Assembly: GCA_020851855.1 (NCBI GenBank)
Contig: JADZBY010000457.1
Span: 1 to 47,154, forward strand
Source of the DNA: Anaerolineae bacterium
Lineage (GTDB): Bacteria; Chloroflexota; Anaerolineae; Aggregatilineales; UBA2796
Direction of reading: 5' to 3'
DNA: 47,154 bases
Position numbers and translations under genes: made by a program. Below the pieces are notes generated by a model. The model saw nothing but the letters and a program-made list of their open reading frames with translations, had not been told where the DNA came from and searched no databases. Of this stretch, positions 43,701 to 47,154 are shown one piece after another (the stretch's first letter is position 1; every line of letters begins with the position of its first letter).

Positions 43701-44227
43701 TCCGACTCCTGCGCGAATAGCGCCGCAAATAACGGTAACCCGGATAGCTCAATTGGCACGCGATCACCACCCACGATGAAAATTTCGTCGCCTTGATAGA
43801 GGCGATACCGTCCATCCCTGAAACGAACGTCATTCAGGAAGTACAGATCGTTATCGAGTCTCCGGCTGGTGGGTTTGCCCACCCTGGCGCAGGTCAGGCT
43901 GGCGCTATCGTCAGCGTATATAAGAATCTTCCGAATGCGGTACGGCCCAGTGCCGTAGGACGTGCAAATTTTCGTGCCCTCGTTCAGGCCGTGCCACTCG
44001 GTGATCGTCGTCACTTGCTCACCTCTCTGCGTCCAACAAACACGATCAACTTGGCGTTGGGCTTCGTGTGGCCGCGTCCCCATGACGCTGTGTGTCGCCT
44101 TCGTCTTACCGCGCTTGCGGCGCTTGGTTTTGGCGACAATGGCCGACGCCTGTTTGAGCGTCTTGCCGCGCCCCAGCCACAGCGCCAGTTGGTCAGCCTG
44201 CCAGCGATATAGTTGATCGTCGCTCAT
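43697..44227 (-). CDS. Hypothetical protein in replication block (176 aa)
   Basis: It overlaps both neighbours by ATGA. The N-terminal ~45 residues are basic and helical (QLALWLGRGKTLKQASAIVA, then KTKRRKRGKTK). The rest is strand-rich (RGEQVTTITEWHGLNEGTKI, GPYRIRKILIYADDSASLT). Basic arm plus small beta domain suggests nucleic-acid binding, perhaps a helicase partner. Not recognised. Confidence 0.5.
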   Translation of the reverse strand: MSDDQLYRWQADQLALWLGRGKTLKQASAIVAKTKRRKRGKTKATHSVMGTRPHEAQRQVDRVCWTQRGEQVTTITEWHGLNEGTKICTSYGTGPYRIRKILIYADDSASLTCARVGKPTSRRLDNDLYFLNDVRFRDGRYRLYQGDEIFIVGGDRVPIELSGLPLFAALFAQESE

Positions 44228-45525
44228 TCCCTTACCTCCATCGCGGCAATCCGCGCAATCGCTTTGTGGAACATCAGCCCCACTGCGCCGGTCTTGCCCT
44301 TGCGGTTCTTCCAGAAGTCGGCCTTCAAAGGCAGCATGGATGCGGGGTCTTTGGGTGGATAGTCGGTGTCTTCTTTCAGGTAGATGACGGTATCCGCGTG
44401 CTGGGTGATGGCCTTTGATTCGCGTGTTTCGCCATCAGCATTGACCTGTGACGCCGTGAAGACGTGAATCCCCAACTCCATGGCCGCCTCTTTCAAACCT
44501 TGCGCCACGGCCCCAACTTCCTGTTCGCGATTGAACTGGCGGTTCATCACGTTCGGTTTGCCCAGTTGGATGTAGTCGAACGCGGCCAGCCCCACCGGCC
44601 CGTATTGTGCGCTGATGCGCTTGACCTCGTACACCAGATCAGCCGGCGATGCGCCCTTGCGCGAAACCGGATGCAGCGGCATTTGAAGGATGCGCGCTAA
44701 CCCATCCTGCACCTTGCGCTTGACTTCGCACTTCTGCGTCGGGTTCAATTTCACGATGGCTTCGGGCGACAGATCAACGCCGGATTCACACGCCGCAATT
44801 GCTTCCACCAGGTCTTCTTCGTTTTGCTCCAGCGACAGGATCACACCCCGGTAGCCCTTGCGCGCCGCGTGCAGCAGCAGGTTCAGCATGATGGTGGTTT
44901 TGCCGTGGCCTGGCAGCGCGCCGAACACGGTCAAGCGCCCAGGTCGCCAGCCGGTCAACTTGTGATCGAACGCGCTGATGCCCGTGGGGATGCCTGGCAC
45001 CACGCCTGTATCGACCGTGGTCTCAAAGTCCGTCCAGAACTTATCAATGGCGTCGGCGAGCGTCACCTCGCGCCGGATGGCTGTATCAGTAACAGCTTTG
45101 ATGAGGGCGGATTGTGCGCGGTCAATCAGCGCATCGGCGTCAAGGTCGGGTGTCCAGGCGTCTTTGGCAATCGCGCTGGCGGCCTGAATTAAGCGCCGCG
45201 ACAGCGCCTTGCGCTTGACGATTTGCGCGTATGCCTGCACGTTGAGCGCTGTGTAAACGCCGGTGGTCAGTTGCGCCAGGTACACTTCCCCGCCGATCTC
45301 GGTCAGTTGATTGCGCTCCGCAAGACAGCGCGCCACGGTGAACAGGTCAGTTCGATCTCCCAGCGCCAGCACCACCTCGTACACCCAGCCGTTCTTCGTC
45401 AGGTAGAAGTCTTCCGGTTTCAGGTAGGACGCAACTGGCGCAATAGCCGAGGGGTCAATCAACAGACTGCCCAGCACCGCTTCTTCGGCTTCCTCATCGT
45501 GGGGCGGTAGCACAACCTGCGTCAT
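44224..45525 (-). CDS. dnaB: Replicative DNA helicase, DnaB family
   Basis: A hexameric helicase that would unwind phage DNA at the fork. The N-terminal domain has DEEAEEAVLGSLLIDPSAIA and YEVVLALGDRTDLFTV as in DnaB. The RecA-like domain has TGISAFDHKLTGWRPGRLTV, Walker A GALPGHGKTT (residues 202-211), VILSLEQNEED with the catalytic Glu, Walker B LAAFDYIQLG, and SQVNADGETRESKAITQHAD. Length (433) is normal. It overlaps the initiator gene upstream by ATGA, giving the classic initiator-helicase pair. Confidence 0.93.
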   Translation of the reverse strand: MTQVVLPPHDEEAEEAVLGSLLIDPSAIAPVASYLKPEDFYLTKNGWVYEVVLALGDRTDLFTVARCLAERNQLTEIGGEVYLAQLTTGVYTALNVQAYAQIVKRKALSRRLIQAASAIAKDAWTPDLDADALIDRAQSALIKAVTDTAIRREVTLADAIDKFWTDFETTVDTGVVPGIPTGISAFDHKLTGWRPGRLTVFGALPGHGKTTIMLNLLLHAARKGYRGVILSLEQNEEDLVEAIAACESGVDLSPEAIVKLNPTQKCEVKRKVQDGLARILQMPLHPVSRKGASPADLVYEVKRISAQYGPVGLAAFDYIQLGKPNVMNRQFNREQEVGAVAQGLKEAAMELGIHVFTASQVNADGETRESKAITQHADTVIYLKEDTDYPPKDPASMLPLKADFWKNRKGKTGAVGLMFHKAIARIAAMEVRE

Positions 45526-46325
45526 ACCTTCACCGCCGTATAGACCGTGTTACCGTTGGCGTCCACAGATTCAGCGTATTCCACGCGCTCAGCGCCGGGC
45601 GCGAGGGTTGGCGCATGGCCGTTGCCGTTACGGGATAGGCCCTTGCGGTAGTTCTCTAGCATCCACCCAACGCGCTTGAAGTCCTTCACGTCATGGTTCA
45701 GCTTGAACTCTTTCAGCACGCGCCGCCACAGGACAATGTTGGTTGCCGTCTCTACGATCTCGGCGCGCTGTGCATCATTCGGAATAAACCCAAATGCGGC
45801 GATATATTCCGCAATGGCCGGATGCTTGGAACTGGGAATGGGCGCTTGCGCTCGCGGCTTCTGATTTGAAGGTGGCGCGGCTGGCGCTGGCGCATCCTCA
45901 GTCTGGTTCTTTTCAGTCTGGTTATTCAGTCTGGTTAGAGGTGCAGAAGTGCCACTAATGGCGGTGGCAGTTTTGCCACTAATGTCAGTGGCAGAAGTGC
46001 CACTAATGGCGGATGCTCCATTAGTGGCAATATTGCCACTAATGGCCTTGATTGTGTAAATAGTGCTCTGGCTGAAACGGCGCTTGCGCTCTATCCAGCC
46101 GCCTGCCTCCAGTTCGCGCACCGCCTTAGCGATAGTGCGACGGTTCATGCCTGTTAGCTCTTGCAGCGTGTCGTAAGAGGGGAACGAATCGCCCGTTTTT
46201 CCGTTCGTGTAGTAGCGCAACGTGACAAATAGGCGAAAGGCTGTATGGCTCATACCTTTCGCGCCCTCGATAAAGGTGTTGGGGACGGTGGCGAATTGCC
46301 CGATTGCATCGACAAGTTTGCTCAT
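45522..46325 (-). CDS. Replication initiator-like protein with N-terminal winged helix
   Basis: The start is ATG 46323-46325 with GAGGT upstream; the 446-residue track ORF extends wrongly through the HNH gene and its leader. The N-terminal ~95 residues form a MarR-like/HTH_36 winged helix (AFRLFVTLRYYTNGKTGDSF, TLQELTGMNRRTIAKAVREL, WIERKRRFSQSTIYTIKA). The middle is a repetitive linker (AISGTSATDISGKTATAISG) encoded by iteron-like DNA. The C-terminal ~100 residues (HPAIAEYIAAFGFIPNDAQR, VGWMLENYRKGLS) resemble DnaD/DnaT-type domains. It is paired with dnaB, as in lambda O/P-type loci. Confidence 0.75.
   Translation of the reverse strand: MSKLVDAIGQFATVPNTFIEGAKGMSHTAFRLFVTLRYYTNGKTGDSFPSYDTLQELTGMNRRTIAKAVRELEAGGWIERKRRFSQSTIYTIKAISGNIATNGASAISGTSATDISGKTATAISGTSAPLTRLNNQTEKNQTEDAPAPAAPPSNQKPRAQAPIPSSKHPAIAEYIAAFGFIPNDAQRAEIVETATNIVLWRRVLKEFKLNHDVKDFKRVGWMLENYRKGLSRNGNGHAPTLAPGAERVEYAESVDANGNTVYTAVKV
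45898..46044. repeat. Iteron-like repeats: candidate replication origin
   Basis: GCCACTAATG occurs four times directly (45951, 45975, 45999, 46035) and once inverted (46019-46028); the first three are exactly 24 bases apart. Next to them CAGTCTGGTT occurs three times between about 45900 and 45935. All lie inside the linker part of the initiator gene, the same arrangement as lambda ori within O. The region is A/T-richer than the gene ends. Confidence 0.62.
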
Positions 46326-46333
46326 TGTTGACC

Positions 46334-46633
46334 TCAGTACGCCCTCGTGAATCGGTCTGCGACCCACGACCACACCGCTTGTCTGATGCGCAACGGGTAA
46401 ATTGCTTTGCTGCCCTTCTTGCTGTTGCATATCCGACAGCACAAAACGAAGTTCTCCATGTCGTCTTTGCCGCCCCTGGCCTGTGGGTGGATGTGGTCTA
46501 CACAGGCTTTGTTTGCTGCATTGGGTTGCTTGGGGTCGTTGGTTAAGGTGCAACCACAATACACACAGTACCAACCGCCGTCCCTTGCGGCTATCTTGGC
46601 TCCGAACCTCTGCACTAACGTATGCGAACTCAT
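46334..46633 (-). CDS. HNH endonuclease (99 aa)
   Basis: GGGGAGG precedes the ATG. The protein is a compact HNH_5-type nuclease: YCVYCG and CRICN form the zinc site, CVDHIHPQARGGKDDMEN holds the catalytic His pair and Asn. At 99 residues it has no separate DNA-binding domain. It lies between recT and the initiator, immediately after a long structured leader. It may be a selfish nuclease or have been adopted for recombination or packaging; position in the early block favours the first or a recombination role. Confidence 0.82.
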   Translation of the reverse strand: MSSHTLVQRFGAKIAARDGGWYCVYCGCTLTNDPKQPNAANKACVDHIHPQARGGKDDMENFVLCCRICNSKKGSKAIYPLRIRQAVWSWVADRFTRAY

Positions 46634-46660
46634 GGCGGTTCCTCCCCAGGAAAACGCAAA

Positions 46661-46750
46661 ACGGGCTACTTAATCCAGTGCTGGCTAGGCCGCCTCCGCC
46701 GACGCCACAAGACGCCGACATCGGCACCAGCACTGGACTAAATAGCCCGT
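46661..46750 (-). ncRNA. Long hairpin in the leader of the HNH gene
   Basis: In the minus-strand transcript 46750-46727 and 46684-46661 form a 24-bp helix; both differences from perfect complementarity are G.U pairs on this strand and A.C on the other. After the helix comes TTTTGCGTTTT, so it could end transcription. The 42-base loop holds GACGCC direct repeats and CTTGTGG, which is complementary to CCACAAG further upstream in the same leader (about 46774-46780). Confidence 0.65.
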
Positions 46751-46860
46751 TCCAGGCAACACGCAACAAAAAACCGTTTGCCCTTGTGGTTTGCCTGATC
46801 GGATTGCGGGGCCTAACCGCTCTCCGGGCGTTTTGACAATCGGTTGCGCTTGCCAAATAC

Positions 46861-46888
46861 ATTTTACGCTAATCCTTGTGTGTGTCAA
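46861..46888 (-). promoter_or_regulatory. Leftward promoter for HNH and replication genes
   Basis: TTGACA (46888-46883), 16 bases, TAAAAT (46866-46861) on the minus strand. It is the second consensus promoter of the leftward block and would start a ~220-base leader before the HNH gene, containing several paired segments. Confidence 0.72.
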
Positions 46889-46890
46889 TC

Positions 46891-46922
46891 GCGCTCGCAG
46901 ATGCCGCCACACCTGCGAGCGC
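46891..46922 (-). terminator. Inverted repeat between recT and the next promoter
   Basis: A perfect 10-bp stem, GCGCTCGCAG/CTGCGAGCGC, with a 12-base loop, starting 21 bases after the recT stop. No T-tract follows on the minus strand; the -35 of the next promoter begins two bases later. It could end the recT transcript or serve as a protein site at the promoter. Confidence 0.45.
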
Positions 46923-46943
46923 CCTAACAAAAATGGGTAATGG

Positions 46944-47154
46944 CTACTTTGTGGGTGTGGCGAACACTTCCAGCGCGTCGGCGTTGACGATCTCGGACGC
47001 CTGCTCGCACGCGGCTTTCAGCGCGTCGGCGACACGATGCAGGCTGGCAATCGTCTGCTCGCTGTCACCGTAGGCGGCGCGCGCCTGGACAATCAGCGCG
47101 TCCAGCCTGCGTGCGCCTTCCTCATCGCCCGCCTGTGACAGCTTGCTCACCCAC
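46944..47154 (-). CDS. recT: RecT/Bet recombinase, 3' part (joined to 1-840 across the circle)
   Basis: This is the C-terminal end of the annealase; bases 47028-47154 duplicate 1-127. The unique part (46944-47027) adds 27 residues after the portion encoded at 1-840 and ends ...ALEVFATPTK. The C-terminal region is helical and poorly conserved in the family. No frameshift occurs at the join. Confidence 0.9.
   Translation of the reverse strand, partial: WVSKLSQAGDEEGARRLDALIVQARAAYGDSEQTIASLHRVADALKAACEQASEIVNADALEVFATPTK
47028..47154. repeat. Terminal direct repeat, right copy
   Basis: Identical to bases 1-127; see the left copy. Confidence 0.93.

Noticed and set aside
43697-44227. Possible single-strand binding protein
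   Set aside because: No OB-fold pattern or acidic C-terminal tip is visible, so it is left as hypothetical.
45949-46044. Regular repeats considered as a CRISPR array
   Set aside because: The units are 10 bases, spaced at 24, coding in frame and lacking 25-40-base repeats; iterons fit better.
46326-46862. N-terminal extension of the 446-residue track ORF (45522-46862 minus)
   Set aside because: It runs through the HNH gene and its structured leader in another frame. The winged-helix protein starts naturally at 46325 with its own ribosome-binding site.

Overview
The window is a complete temperate, tailed, siphovirus-like phage genome, assembled as a closed circle and cut inside its recombinase gene. 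Bases 1-127 are repeated exactly at 47028-47154, so the unique circle is 47,027 bp. The host is probably a member of the Chloroflexota. This is inferred from the long Thr-Pro-Ala linkers in two surface proteins (39418-39939 minus, 3803-4528 plus), a style typical of that phylum, and from generally high GC. The phage itself shows no close relation to one I recognise by name.

Layout. A divergent switch lies at 2176-2288: a leftward promoter (TTGACA-17-TATATA) next to a palindromic operator, a leftward ribbon-helix-helix gene, and a rightward XRE-type repressor. The leftward early block runs from 2175 through position 1 and continues from 47027 down to 36561. It holds the RHH protein, small ORFs, a RecT/Bet annealase, an HNH nuclease with a long structured leader, a replication initiator with iteron-like repeats in its gene, a DnaB helicase, a PolX-like nucleotidyltransferase, many small genes chained by ATGA/GTGA overlaps, a group of membrane and lipoprotein genes, and a large serine integrase. 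A short inverted repeat between the integrase and the late genes is a candidate attP.

The rightward side begins with the repressor and a group of accessory genes (2289-5370) that includes two exported proteins. It continues with the late genes (5548-36537): holins, terminase, GIY-YIG endonuclease, portal, minor head protein, neck genes, a multidomain protease/scaffold protein carrying a 2H phosphoesterase domain, capsid, an antisense HNH endonuclease, two glycosyltransferases, structural and neck proteins, tail tube with beta-propeller, the G/GT frameshift pair, tape measure, a distal-tail chimera, Gp37-like hub, C1q-like fibre, C39 peptidase and a PA14/glycosidase-like lysin.

The late region is divided into four blocks. 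Each is headed by a related intergenic cassette: a -10-like TASAAT, a TCGAAY box (8 nt downstream in three copies), then a GC-rich hairpin with a T-tract shortly before the first gene. The most notable observations are these cassettes, the 2H phosphoesterase built into the capsid protease/scaffold polyprotein, and the long structured leaders of the two HNH genes, where the compensating differences are G.U pairs only on the HNH sense strand. All functional calls come from reading translated sequence by eye; no database search was run.
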